A stretch of DNA of 64,000 nt from Solea solea (taxonomy: Eukaryota > Chordata > Actinopteri > Pleuronectiformes > Soleidae). Shown one piece after another: positions 29,510-41,524 of this stretch (position 1 is its first letter; each line of letters starts with the position of its first letter). The stretch spans positions 13,483,001 to 13,547,000 of the forward strand of contig NC_081153.1 of NCBI RefSeq assembly GCF_958295425.1, given 5' to 3'. Both the position numbers and the translations under genes were made by a program. The notes below the pieces were generated by a model, which saw only the letters and a list, made by a program, of their open reading frames with translations, was not told where the DNA came from and ran no database searches.

Positions 29510-29551
29510 TTTACATTTAGCAAGTGTGAGAAAACGCTTGCTAAATGTAAA
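29510..29551. repeat. perfect 15-bp inverted repeat
   Basis: TTTACATTTAGCAAG, a 12-base spacer, then CTTGCTAAATGTAAA. The right arm resembles the common fish SINE tail motif. Confidence 0.85.
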
Positions 29552-29666
29552 TGAGATACTTTAAAGTTAAACTTTGTGATCTTACACATGAGGCTGCAAA
29601 ATACCTCATCATTGTTACTTTGTCACCTACCACAGAGTGGGAGTGAAGCATTGTTTTATGTGGATC

Positions 29667-29691
29667 TGTGTGTGTGTGTGTGTGTGTGTGT
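29667..29691. repeat. (TG)n microsatellite
   Basis: Uninterrupted TG dinucleotides. An (AAAT)n tract follows at 29989-30015. Confidence 0.9.
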
Positions 29692-30364
29692 CTGTTTGTT
29701 TGTGTTTCCGCACTTGCCAGTATGACCAACAGAGGGCGACAGGCTTGTTGAGGTGAAGTCTGCCATCTCTGATTGCCTTGTTTTCTTTTGTTTTGTTTTT
29801 GTGTGTGTGAGTGAATCAAGTAGTTTTGCTTCAATAAGTGACTGGAAGATGAAAATATGTATTCTGTGGGTAATGGGGGCGGGACTAGATAAGCTTTTGC
29901 TTCTCCTGCTTTCCCTTTCGGTTATGTGTATTGGGTGAATTACACTAAGATGATGTGTGATGATGAGTGATCTTACCGAAATAAACATATAAATAAATAA
30001 ATAAATAAATAAATAGATAATATACATTCTAAGGGTTCCCAAGCGAACAAAGGTCCATTTTCATCATCGTCCTCATCAACAAAATAAGAGGATGTGCAAT
30101 CTCACCGCCGCTGTGTTAATGTCCTCAGGGAACACTTTCGAGAAGTTAGAGAATGTATCTCACAAGCTGGCAACCTGGCCAAACATTATTCATTAGTTTT
30201 AATTAAATTTACGAGGCTACCCGTGTGTGTGTGACAGTCAAGCCACGCTCAGCGTTCTCTGTTCAGTTACAGTCAACGATCAAACAGTTGGGCTGCTGTG
30301 TTTTAAAGACTTATAAAATCTGTCTGCAAGTAACCTTTCGGGAAGTCAAGCTGGTGTGCGTGTG

Positions 30365-30614
30365 TGAACTTGTATTTGTTGCTTCTTTAGGACCTTTTCT
30401 GGCATAAACACTAGTAGTCCTCGTGGAAACTGAAACCTGGTCCTAATGAGGCAGAATCTCATTTCTGAGGAACTGGTTGAGTTTCAAGTTAAGATTTGAA
30501 TTGTGGTTAGGTTAAGGTTAGGGTTAAACATTAACTGGTTACGGGAGGCCACTTTGATTAGGCTGTCCAAGTGAATAAAGGTTAATGCAAGTCCTTAAAA
30601 GTGTAGCTGCACAA

Positions 30615-30649
<35 letters not shown>
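30365..30649 (+). repeat. interspersed repeat ending in (TG)n
   Basis: Contains CCTGGTCCTAATGAGGCAG, CTCATTTCTGAGGAACTGG, GTGGTTAGGTTAAGGTTAGG and ATTAACTGGTTACGG, then (TG)n at 30617-30649. Relative of 22975-23204. Confidence 0.7.
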
Positions 30650-30874
30650 GGGTGGAACAATGACTGCTGCTGCACCATGCAGAGGCTGCTGTCCAGTCAG
30701 CATTACTCACTCCTAACACCGAGCTGCGTCTCCACAACATGTGTAACCAGTCTGGGAAAAAAAACAAGAAAAGATAAAGAGATTATTTTCCATCTGACCA
30801 TCTGTGAACTTTCACCAAAAAAAAGAGGAGGGAAAAAAAAAAAGCAAAACAATACTCCATCATCCATATCATCG

Positions 30875-30875
<1 letters not shown>

Positions 30876-30909
<34 letters not shown>
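30876..30909. repeat. (TG)n microsatellite
   Basis: Seventeen TG units. Confidence 0.9.
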
Positions 30910-30910
<1 letters not shown>

Positions 30911-33900
30911 ATAGTGAAAACAAAGGCCGTCAGCAGGCGAAGAGAGGATGAGTTACAGCTCAAATCCAGGAAAACCGGACACCCACGTCGTTGCATGTTC
31001 TTAGCCAAAAGCCCCTGCTTCAAAAATGACTTTATGGAGAGACAATGGGGAATTCAAAGTTGAGTTCTTGTTCTCCTTGTTCTCTGTCTCTGAGTGTTGT
31101 TTGATGTTCCCATAAGCACTGAGGAAAACATTGGCCACCCCCCACCCCGAAAAAAAAAACAAGGAGGTGAAACCCGTCCACGTCTCTGTCTGTAGGAATT
31201 GAAGAAAGGAAAGGTGAGGGGGGATACATGATGGAAATTAGTAGATGGAGGGGATTCTTCTTCCTACAGCCTGTTGTTAATTAAGCTTCTAATCTCACCA
31301 CGTCCTTCTCTCTGTCCTGAGGCCAGCTGTCCAAACCTCTGACTTCATCACTTCTGCGCTGGTTGCCTGATGTAGAGCCACAAAACATCCTGGTAGTTTG
31401 CTTTTGCGCCGTCACAAACACACTTTCCTTTAATTGAAACGGACCGTTGATTTCATTGCCTCAAAGAGTGGTTAAGTCCAGATGCTTTGGAGATAATCTT
31501 TAACAGCGCTTTATTTTTACAGACCAGCGCCTATGACTGCGTATTCGTTTTTCTCTCTTACTCTGTACACATATAGCACACATAAATATAGTTCATTTCC
31601 TGCCAAAGAAACCCGCGCATTGATGCTTTAATTTTAATTTGGTGCAAAAAAACTCTAACCCTGACCTTTTTCTGTAGCTGTATAATAGAAACAGGTCTAG
31701 ATATACTGAGCACTGTATGTCGGTGCAGTTTTAAAGATAGTGACAGAAAGTGAAAACTAATCAGGGGAACAAGGAACTTACATTCACCAAGTGCGACTGC
31801 TTATGACCACTTGGAAATGGTGAAATAAGTTCTTCCAAAGAAAACTGTCAGCAACACTATGTGTTCACTTCAGGAACATTGCAGGAGAACATGACCTTTA
31901 ATGTTGGAGCAAAGGCTTCAGCCAATACACACAACCATATTCAAGGCTGTCTCGACCAGCTGAGGAAGGCAAGCGAAAACATAAAATAAATGAATAAATA
32001 AATCAGTAATGTTTGCAAATGGCATTCAATAAAGTTTGGATCTAATGTTTTTCGAAAGGAATTACAAGATTCAAATTCCTGGACTTCCTGCTGGATTGAT
32101 ATTTTGGACTTTTGGACTCCAATCGCATCAGAAGACAGGTTTTTCCCTCTTTCCCTGGTGTCCCTGTTTTATTTTGTTGTTCTTCTTCGTGTTGGTGACT
32201 TCCTGTGTGTCCTGTCCTGTTCTTCCTGCACTATGAGTGTCTGTCTGTCCCTGATGTTCAATTTGTCCTGTCTCCCTACTGTATTTAGTCTCTGTGCTCC
32301 CTACTGCCTTTGTCACTTTTAATGTTCTGTATTTGTCTAGTTTTACTCCTTCTGTTTGTGTTTTACTTCATGCAATCTCGTCCTGCTTTAGATTTTTTTT
32401 TTTTAAAGAAGAGAGACGTCAAGGTCTGGACATCCCAGGTCAGGCAGCGACTTAAATGACTTTTTCTGGGAAGCAGTTAAGGGAAAGACATTTGGATGCA
32501 AGGGAACAACATGGCTGAGCTGTCATTCGTCTTCCAGCTGCGTTGGAGCCCAGAGCATCCTGACTGCTGCTGCTGCACTGCGAGCAAACACACGGGGTGG
32601 AGAGAGTTCCTCTTGGACAAAAGTCAATTTTCCATGAGGATAATGTTAAGCAGCTGTTTGCCACGTGGCTCCCTACAAATGATTAGCACAAGAATCGTGG
32701 CATTGTGGAAGAAATTAATTTCTTGGTAAAACATAAATGAGCCCAGCTGGTGTCTTCTTATATAAGCCACATTATCCATAGACTGTAATAAAAGAGATGT
32801 GTTAAATGTTTTACTACTTAAACAAAATGTAAACTGCTAAGTACCTTTAAATTATTCCTGATATTTTCTTAGAGGGGTAATTATAGGATTATATGTATTT
32901 AAAAAAAAATAAAAAATAAAAAAAGCAATTACTGTGAACAGAATAAACAGAAGTCTGATACATAGACCATGACAGAGAGTAGAATACACTGGAAGTGGTC
33001 CAATGCATGAAGTACTTACAATATCATATAAAGGCAGCAGGTGTTGGTGATGAAGAGTGCAGCACGAAGTTTGGACGCCTCATGAAGGTCTTCCGGTTGG
33101 ACAGTTGAAGAAGATGAGCTGGCATCATGAGTTGAGAAGAATCTAGTGATAGGCTCAATGTGAACATGTCAGGTTGTGATAGAATGAAAACTAGTACGAG
33201 CTGGTGGAGCAGATAGAAGAGATAGAATATATAATTATCCTTGTTTAGCAGGAGGCAGAAATGCAGTCTTTCTGTCTGAACTATAACTTAAGCTACACAA
33301 GACCAAAACCATTCACAAACTACACTGAAACCAGTGTTTGTAGGTTGTTTTACTGCCAAAAACAAATCCACAGAGTTGTCTTCAGTGTGTGTGTGTGTGT
33401 GTGTAGTTTGTAATTCATTGTGTGTTTGGAGAATGGCCAGCAGGGTGACAGCCATGAAAAAGAATTAGCTTCAGGAAGGAGTCGGAAAGGTAATCAAGAC
33501 TCTGTGAAACTGAGGAGAAAACGAGATGGATGGGTTTCAGGCCGATGAGCTGGCATGAGACAGATGACTGATTGAGACTGATTTGTGAGTGAGACTGAAA
33601 CTAATACGTGATAGATGACACCCATGTTTATTTCCTGGGACGCTTGTGCGTTGTGATCTCTCTGACTGCACATGCAAGCTCCTCATAATGTGAGTGAGAA
33701 AGATGAAAGTTGAGTGTCAAACACTGACAGTCAGCTGTTAAAATAAACCAGTTTTTACCACTTCCTGTTGTTCGCACACTTCCGTGGCCAAATGATGTCA
33801 CCGTCACTATTGTCTCTTTCGAAAGCCAACGTTTGAGGGGACCAAGAGAAACTTGTCTGTTCATTTTTGTGCAATAACATTTGCACACACAGCGGTGCTG

Positions 33901-36900
33901 CAGTGTATGAGTGTATGAGTGTTTTGACTCTGGGAAGAGAGACATCCTACAACAGTGACTGCTGCCAGGGACATTTAATTCCTCTCCCTCACAAAGGCAC
34001 TTTAGACACACACACTCTCATCGTAACACCAATAGTTTTTTTCAGTTATTTTTTTTTATCCTTTATCTGAAGCAGATGTGAAGTAACTGACTCTGCTCAT
34101 AATCTTTGCGATGCTCTTGTATCTTTAAGGGAGTCGTTTGGAATTTTAGGGAATACGTGTTTCTGGTGGAGAGATAGAGGAAAAGATTCATGGCACACTT
34201 GTGTTTGTCTGTTAATAATAAAGCCATCATGCACTTTTCCAGTTGGCTTAGCTGTCGCACAAAAACCACAATCAATTCCTTACCTTTCCGTGAGGAAGAA
34301 AAACAATGTAAAACGATTGGTTCCCTCATCAGTTGCACTCATCAGCAGCAGCAAAACCTTTAAGGTAAATTAACAAGAGGTACTTGCAGTCGTTTGTTTC
34401 CATGGTAACAAAATAATTCCAGGTGGAACTAAATTAGAAGCATCCTACGTACTGTTATGGCAAAAGGGACTGATCATAAAGTTGAATTACACACACACAG
34501 ACATTTCTTTAGCCCCTGAGGGCCTCACTACCTGAAGGAAGAGGCCACAAATAACAGAAAAGCTCTGATGTGATTGACTGCTCTTTTGGCAGCTGATTAC
34601 CGCAGAGGAAAAACCAATAATATCTTGACGCAGGACCAGCTTATCAGAGCGGCAAACGGCGTTTGTGAAGCTCATTGAAGAGCTCTTGGGGGGGTTTCTG
34701 TGCTGGTACATGTAGGCACATTCACTGAGTGATAGCGTCATGCTTTTTCCACTGAAAGTTGTAGTAAAAGGGAGAACTGATAAATAATGTAAAATAAAGT
34801 GTCCTTATGTGGCTTTACGGCGCTTTCCCTAATATAGTCTCACACAAAAGCACAATCAAAGTTCTCAGTATGGACTTTGGCAGCATATAAATCAAAAAAT
34901 TTCATAATATCTGCAGGGGTGTGTGTGTGTGCGCGCGTGTGTTTTGTGCTTTCCAGGAAAAGCACTGGCAATAATTCTTACTACTGCATATATGTCTCTA
35001 TTTAAAAAAAAAAAAAAAAGATTATGAAGGGAAGCCTGTGTTGCATGCAATATCTAAACACTGAGTTGCTGAAAGTGTTATTGATAGCCTGTTTGCAAGA
35101 ACCACAGGTCCAGTCCATGCAGTCATTTCTCTCAATTTACAATATCTCATCCGTCTCTTTCGCAACCACAAACCATGAAATCCTCAATAATGTTTTGGCC
35201 TGCACTTTCATTTAGGTGTGTCCAATCTAAATAGGAATGACAATATTACACCACATCATTTTTTGTGAGTCACACGGACATCCACCTCCTTCTCTCCTGT
35301 CATACCGCGCTCTCCTTTGACACAGAAGACCTCCAACAGGAGAAAATCTATCTGGATGTCTTCCATGTGGAAAGAGATACTGCTGCTGTCAAACCGCCCA
35401 AACAAGAGAAGAAGAGCTGCTCGCTGTAGCAGGAGCTGACGTGGAACTGTAGTGCGCGCACGCACGCACACACAGACGCCTGTGCAGCTGGAGACACTCA
35501 AGATGCCTGTCTGACAGTCAGCTAGTGAACCTCTAAGTCAAGTATTGGAGAGGAGGAGGAGACGGGGTTTCATTCCAGTAGTTAAAAAAACTGGGAATGT
35601 ACACAGACTGACAGGCTCATAAATGCAATGAACTTACTGATGAACTCATATGCAACAGTACCAGACTCCTGTGAGGTCATCTGGTAGTTAACGAGAGGAG
35701 ACCTTTTGCCTCCGGCATTTGACATGAGGAACTGTCAAACATTCTCGTGAGTTTTCACAGCATGTCATCGTCTCTGACTGCGGATGTACTGCATGAAACA
35801 AGTGGCAGACCAAACATTTCCAGTCTGAGACGAACCCTGCCGCGGAGATTCAGGTGACTCGAAGAGCTATTAAATCTTGTAGCAGCTGTCACCGATTTAG
35901 TTTGCAGTTAGTTTCTGGATAATCATCACAGGTAAAGCTGTTGAATCAAGGCCCTGTTTATTTTAAATACACTACATTTCAAGCCTGGTGCAAGACGACC
36001 GCATATCTCTGGGATACTCCCTCTCTGTTCTCTGTCTCCACAGTGGTGTTTTAATTTCATCTCTGAATTAATTGCACGCTCGCGCTACCACAGACTGTGG
36101 AGTAATGGAAAAAGTCATTACTATGGAACTTGACAGCAGAACTTTCCAAGTCTCGGTAGCTGTGATTAGATACATGGAAAAGTCATTGTGAGACCCTCTT
36201 GCTCATGTGATCTTTTCCACCCAGTTGTGTGAATAAGGTGAAGCCATCCAAACTTAATCTGCCGCGTGCCAAAACCATTACGTGTCCACACTTTCTCAGC
36301 AGCAAGTAGCACATAGACCTAGGTATGTTTGGTATGTGATTTGTCTGGGTCACAGGGGGTTAATTTGACACATTCAGGGAGGGAACATTCCTTAATCCCT
36401 GAATCCGTTCTCTCACAGACATCTTCACTGCATAGTCCACAGTGATGCAGACTAAATACACTTTTGAAAGACTCAAGACCAAACCAGGAGGGAAAAAAAA
36501 TCACGGTGAAGACAAATTATAACAGACACGGTGAGGTGAAATATCACTACAAACATTGCCCATTGTTTAAGTGTTTTCATCAGAAATAAATGCAGTTAAA
36601 GTGAGATTTTTTTTATTATTTATTTATTTAGTAAAGGTTATAGGCTAATGCACTGTTAGCAGTAGGCTGACATCTAGTGGGCAATGTTAAAATAAGTTGA
36701 CACAGTGGAATCTGACTACAGTTTACAACAGTGTGTTTAACCTGCCAAAAAAATGTAAACATGTAAATTAAATAGCTGATAATTATCACTGTAATTTTCA
36801 TTTTGGGATGTTTTATTTAAATAAAACATAACTGCTTTTCACAGGGATCTTCAACAAGGTTGATCACATACATTTTCTGTTACAACAAACACATTGATAG

Positions 36901-37459
36901 TTAATAAACATTGGGGTCTTTCAGATTTGTGTAGGGGCTGTTACTCCTTGGTAATGCAGGATAAAGACTTTATTGACTTTAGGTTCCAGGTAGGTTTTGC
37001 ATCCAAACTGCAAACAAAGGTCCAATTGCAAGGTGATAGGGCCGAGCAGTTGATCAATTTCAAACCGAAATCGTAGCTGGAAACAACGCAAATTGCAAAT
37101 TATACAATTTAATTGATTTATTGTGATTGTTTTGATGTTCATTGTCATTAATACATGTTGGAAACATGTCATATCTTGACGTTCTCGTGCTTACATTAGA
37201 GTCAAAACACACTGAATATTCAACTGAAGTGTGGCTAAAATATATATTTCAAAGCTCAATGACAATATTTAGAAAATCGCAAATACTTCAATATTTCCCC
37301 CAAAGAAACACCCGGAACGATTGGCTTTTCCCGAAGACTATCGGGTACATTCAAATGACGGACCTCGCCGTGTCACACCATTTGCTGTCCGTCAAACAAA
37401 GTCGTGTGGAGTAGCAGCTACATGATAATTATTTTTAAAAAGTGTTTTAAAAACCTTTG
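30910..37459. other. intergenic between sla and abitram, no gene recognised
   Basis: Simple repeats and AT-rich DNA. 32040-32340 is unusually pyrimidine-rich and may be the 3' end of a decayed LINE. 37005-37300 is a separately listed repeat. The abitram promoter should lie just before 37460; no TATA box or dense CpG island was seen. Confidence 0.45.
37005..37300. mobile_element. 'ATTAATCGATT'-type DNA-transposon relic, fragment
   Basis: GTTGATCAATTTCAAACCG, GAAATCGTAGCTGGAAACAA and TTAATTGATTTATTGTGATT resemble a repeat common in fish. Its nearest relative here surrounds 58664-59396. Family name not known to me. Confidence 0.4.
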
Positions 37460-37541
37460 ATGGACGAAACTGAGCAGAAAGACACAGAAGACAATGCGCC
37501 TTCCGTTATCGATCGGTATTACACGCGGTGGTACAGAGCCG
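37460..37541 (+). CDS. abitram: abitram coding exon 1
   Basis: The ATG lies in CCTTTGATGG, then [18 protein letters not shown]; donor GTAAGT; exits in phase 1. Confidence 0.9.
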
Positions 37542-38197
37542 GTAAGTAAAAGCTGATTAATATCCGTAGATGTTAGCTGTGACTAGGGAGCTAGCGTTAG
37601 ACGAACTTAGTGCCAGAGAGAAAGAGATGTTTATTTCATGTGATTTAATTCAAAATGTCACGAAATACTTGTTTCTATTTTATTTAGATATGAAGGGGAA
37701 GCCGTGTGAGGACCACTGCATCCTGCAGCATTCAAACAGGTACCAGTATATTGTTAAACACCAGGTGGTGATAACATTCTGATTACTAGTTTAATAGAAG
37801 TTTACTGTGATTGACCTGTAATAATAATAATGGTAACCATCTCTGTTGGGTCTACTGTGCCTGCCTCAGTCAATAATGAATAGAGTTTATTTTGGTTATG
37901 GATTTATTTATAATGGGACACTACATGTAAACATGCAGGATTGTAGCCAAAGCTAATTTCCATCTTCAGTCACGTGGCAGGCCAATGCCAGCCACAAAAC
38001 ACAACACAAACAATGACAGTAAGTTTTAAGTGCAGAATGAAAAGAGACAATGTTATATATATTGTTGATAACAGGCCAGGAAAAAAAAAGTTACCACAAC
38101 AACCAAGTTAAAGTGCATGAGTGATAATTTGTGCAAGTTGTCTTGTATATACAGTATATGTGTCTATATATACATACGGCACATATTAATCATATTT

Positions 38198-38260
<63 letters not shown>

Positions 38261-39394
38261 AATACTATATAATAAATAGCCTCTGCAGTAGGGCGCAGGG
38301 AACAGGGTATATATCTGTATCAGATATATCACTCCTGATATCTCGGCATATCAAATATCGGCAAAAGTCCAATGTCATGCATCCCTACTCTAATGCATCT
38401 GAAATTTGACTGATGCATGTTGTGAAACATTTCTAATACATTGAACTGAAAACAAAATGCAGCTTTAAAAAGGTGCAGAATTCACAGCACTATGGGTTTC
38501 ATTACTAGGCAACTGACTACCTGTTACAGTGCACAATTCCTATAATCATGCTCTGTATTTATTTGGGTTTGGTTTTTTTTTTTTAATGGATTTAATTTAC
38601 ATTCAGTAGAAATATTTTACATATTGAAGGGATATAAAAAGGACTCACTTTTGAATTTATAATTGCAGATTATGTGTTGTCACATTAGCAGAGACTCACC
38701 CGATCCTTCACAATGGACGGACAATCAAGAGCATCAACTACCAGATCAGTGATGGCTGCAGTCGTCTGAAAAATAAAGTATCTGGGAAGTCCAAGCGGGT
38801 ATGTCTTTGCTATTGATGATTTTATTCCATTTGCAAACATTTGCTGTTACGTATCGTGATTACACTCTCAGTTCTTACCCCATGTTGTAGGGCGGTCAGT
38901 TTCTTACTGATTTTGCACCATTGTGCAGAATATCATGCACAGATGAAACTGAATACACAATCTACAGGTGAGCCATCTGTGTTTTCTAGACACACATTCT
39001 GCTTATTTGTTTGTCACCGTGACCCACAAGTTTATCATCTTTTTAGCTGCATTCGTGGCCGTCTTCTTGAGGTCAATGAACAAATTTTAGAGACACCTTC
39101 ACTCTTGCTGGAAAAGGTAAATCATTATTGTTTATGTAATTATTCAATCATTATGATGTTCACATTTAGGTACCATCAACAGTATGTTCCTCTAACCCAC
39201 ATTTGTGCATCTATGAATGTAAATGAACAGAAATGAACTTGTTTCAATCCACACAGCCATCCACTGAAGGCTACATCGCCGTCATCCTGCCAAAGTTTGA
39301 AGAGAGCAAGAGCATAACGGAGAATCTCCTGAACAGAGAGGACTTTGAAAGCGTCGTCTCCAAACGTAGTGTTGCCGAATCACAGCCCTCTTGA
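37460..39394 (+). CDS. abitram: Actin-binding transcription modulator (Simiate/FAM206A), complete, six exons
   Basis: Small conserved protein; the mammalian protein binds F-actin, affects dendritic filopodia and is also found in nuclear speckles. Exons 37460-37541, 37688-37739, 38669-38798, 38891-38967, 39047-39116 and 39257-39394 join in frame with GT-AG borders to give 182 residues (human about 181). Diagnostic stretches are [71 protein letters not shown] and [20 protein letters not shown], all closely resembling the mammalian protein as I recall it. No signal peptide or membrane segment. It converges on ctnnal1, as in human 9q31, and its stop lies 1.96 kb from the ctnnal1 stop. A MITE begins 89 bases after the stop codon, probably within the 3' UTR. 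Confidence 0.95.
37688..37739 (+). CDS. abitram: abitram coding exon 2
   Basis: 52 nt after acceptor TTTTATTTAG; encodes [16 protein letters not shown]; donor GTACCA; exits in phase 2. Confidence 0.92.
38206..38259. repeat. (TA)n microsatellite in abitram intron 2
   Basis: About 27 TA units. Followed at 38296-38388 by a 'GATATC...ATATCGGCAAAAGTCC' stretch that looks like the end of a decayed DNA transposon. Confidence 0.9.
38669..38798 (+). CDS. abitram: abitram coding exon 3
   Basis: 130 nt; acceptor TAATTGCAG; encodes [18 protein letters not shown] and the KVSGKSKR end; donor GTATGT; exits in phase 0. Confidence 0.92.
38891..38967 (+). CDS. abitram: abitram coding exon 4
   Basis: 77 nt; acceptor CATGTTGTAG; encodes [16 protein letters not shown] and EYTIY; donor GTGAGC; exits in phase 2. 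Confidence 0.92.
39047..39116 (+). CDS. abitram: abitram coding exon 5
   Basis: 70 nt; acceptor CTTTTTAG; encodes [18 protein letters not shown]; donor GTAAAT; exits in phase 0. Confidence 0.92.
39257..39394 (+). CDS. abitram: abitram coding exon 6
   Basis: Acceptor ATCCACACAG; encodes [18 protein letters not shown] through [11 protein letters not shown] at 39392-39394. Confidence 0.93.
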   Translation, partial: PSTEGYIAVILPKFEESKSITENLLNREDFESVVSKRSVAESQPS

Positions 39395-39482
39395 CAGGAC
39401 TCGGTGTTCATGTCAGAACTGTTTTAGAATAACTCATCTTTCTTTCAAATCTCACCACCAGTCCTTTTACCTAACTATTATT

Positions 39483-39681
39483 TACACTCAATGCCCACTT
39501 AATTAGGTACACAGTGGCAGGAGTGGCACCTGCTGTGGTCTCCTGATGCTCAGTTTGACCTGCAGCAGGTTGTCTTTACCATGTCTACATTGCCTAAATG
39601 AATTGAGCTGACATGTGATTGGCTCATTCGATAGTTGCATTGTGTTAAAAGGTGTACCTAATATAGAGGCAGGCGAGTGTA
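39483..39681. mobile_element. MITE in the abitram 3' region
   Basis: About 30-bp imperfect terminal inverted repeats: TACACTCAATGCCCACTTAA / TTAGGTACAC on the left and the matching GTGTACCTAATATAGAGGCA / GGCGAGTGTA on the right. TA dinucleotides flank CACTC...GAGTG. About 0.2 kb, no coding capacity. Similar elements are common in fish. Confidence 0.8.
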
Positions 39682-39831
39682 TAATGTAAGAGTTGCACTA
39701 TGCCTTTATTTTACAGTGTTTTTGAATGTTTAGGAAGCTTTTCTGGTAGTGAATTTTCATTTTCAAAAACATTCATTTGAATGCTGTGATTAAGTACTTG
39801 CACAAAGTAAGTTTAAGTATTTTTGTAAAAT

Positions 39832-39837
39832 ATTAAA
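39832..39837 (+). terminator. abitram: possible poly(A) signal of abitram (ATTAAA)
   Basis: No AATAAA occurs between the stop codon and the MITE at 39483. ATTAAA here is the first reasonable signal seen, which would give a 3' UTR of about 0.46 kb containing the MITE. AATATA inside the MITE is an alternative. Confidence 0.35.
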
Positions 39838-40030
39838 AACAACCAACACAGGTCTAAGAAAAATATTGTTTAATTTCCATGTCTCATTTTTTTTAGCCTT
39901 TCACTTGTCAAAAGAATAGATGATCCAAAACTAGATCTGATTTCTTCACTTCTGTTGAGCCACTATAATACCCAGCATCCTTAGCTGCTCTCACACTATA
40001 CAAAGCATCTCTAAATCTTAATATCTGCTG

Positions 40031-40036
40031 TTTATT
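40031..40036 (-). terminator. ctnnal1: possible poly(A) signal of ctnnal1
   Basis: TTTATT on the plus strand, that is AATAAA on the minus strand, 1.3 kb after the ctnnal1 stop and facing the abitram 3' end about 0.2 kb away. The intervening 40.04-41.35 kb shows no other gene and is read as 3' UTR. Confidence 0.35.
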
Positions 40037-41353
40037 TTTCATCCTCGCCCCGTACCAACGCCATTACCTTAGGATAAACACTATATATATACTGTCTATT
40101 TGTGATTCAAGTACCAGATTATACCATATACCACTAAATATAACACATTGGCCTATTCAGCAACTTCACAATGACAGTCTTCATTACAAGTACACTTCAA
40201 GGCTCTATGTGGCAAGGGTGCCAAATCAGAATTAGCTCTCAATTTCTTTGTGAAAAATAAGTCAGAATATAATAGCTTACACAGAAGTATGGTATGACAG
40301 TATTGGAGATATTGTAAAGTAGCATCTCTGTGATGTGGATGACATTAAGGAGCTGCTTTATATGGAAAATCTAAATATCTCACCAGTCCTTCACACTGGA
40401 GAACTAAGCTTTATATTTCATAGTAGCAAGCTGAAGATTACAGCGTCTTCATGAAGACAATATTTGGCATTAAATTATGATTTTTCTCTTTTTGTATTTT
40501 GCTTCTAAAATGGCACATGGGGAATGTAACATATACTATAATCCTTTGGAAGTTATACATTGATCACATAGTATGAGCCATTTCAAATACTTAATCTTGC
40601 ATTAACACATGAGTTATGCAGGTGTGATGCTGACAGTAGTGCTGTGATCATGTACAGAGTAGTACCACAATGCCTAACGTTACATTACAAATATTAACAT
40701 TACAAACCAGTGGCATATTAATCATAGGAGACATGAACACAAGGGTTTTGATAGCGTCATGCAAAATGTGATTTCATGTCACACTTTTAGTTTTTTTTTT
40801 TTTTTACTCGCTTGACTAATGTGTGCAACATATTTATAGTACGCCACAACGCTTGTGTTGCAGAGGCACATTGTGAAGACAGGTGTATGGCCGAGCTGAG
40901 CATTAAATGGAGTCCCTTAATGATCTACCTTCAGTTTATCAACTTAATGATGAGAGAAGTGACTGCAATATTAGCTGTGTGCCAGGCCTTTCCTTGGAAG
41001 GGGCTTACTGCTAATGACAAAGTCTCAGGTGTTGACTGATTGTCTCCATCTTGTGGACTGTGGCTGAACTGGTGCTTAAAAACTACCCAGGTTTTAAACC
41101 GCCTATGGCCACACAAGGCTTGGATCTGCTTTGTCTGTAAACCTTCTAACTCATCCACCAGACGACAAATACAAACTCAGGCTGGCCCTAAGCCACCATC
41201 TTCACCCCACAGCTCTGGCCCACTATGGTGGGAGAATGAGGTGGAGAAGAGTAAGGTATTTCCTGGATTTCATGTTTTCCAGAAAAGTAGGGTGGTCTAT
41301 GTGCTGCTCCGAGGGAGAATAGTGAACAAATGAGGAGGTGACCATTTCCTGGA

Positions 41354-41524
41354 TTATTTGCCCTCCAGCAGGTTGAGACCGGCCATGTGCTGCTCCAGTG
41401 ATTTGACACCAAATCCGTTGCTGTTCTTGCCGTTGAGAGCTCCGTCCTCTTTGACAGGTGTGGATGCATCCTGCCTCTCCCTCCAGTCATGCGAGGAACC
41501 CAAGCTACTCTTCTCGGACTTGTA
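41354..41524 (-). CDS. ctnnal1: ctnnal1 exon 19 (terminal)
   Basis: Acceptor TTTCCTTACAG, then 56 codons and TAA at 41354-41356. Encodes YKSEKSSLGSSHDW and ends SLEQHMAGLNLLEGK. The tail is longer and more divergent than the human C-terminus as I recall it. Confidence 0.88.
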   Translation of the reverse strand, partial: YKSEKSSLGSSHDWRERQDASTPVKEDGALNGKNSNGFGVKSLEQHMAGLNLLEGK

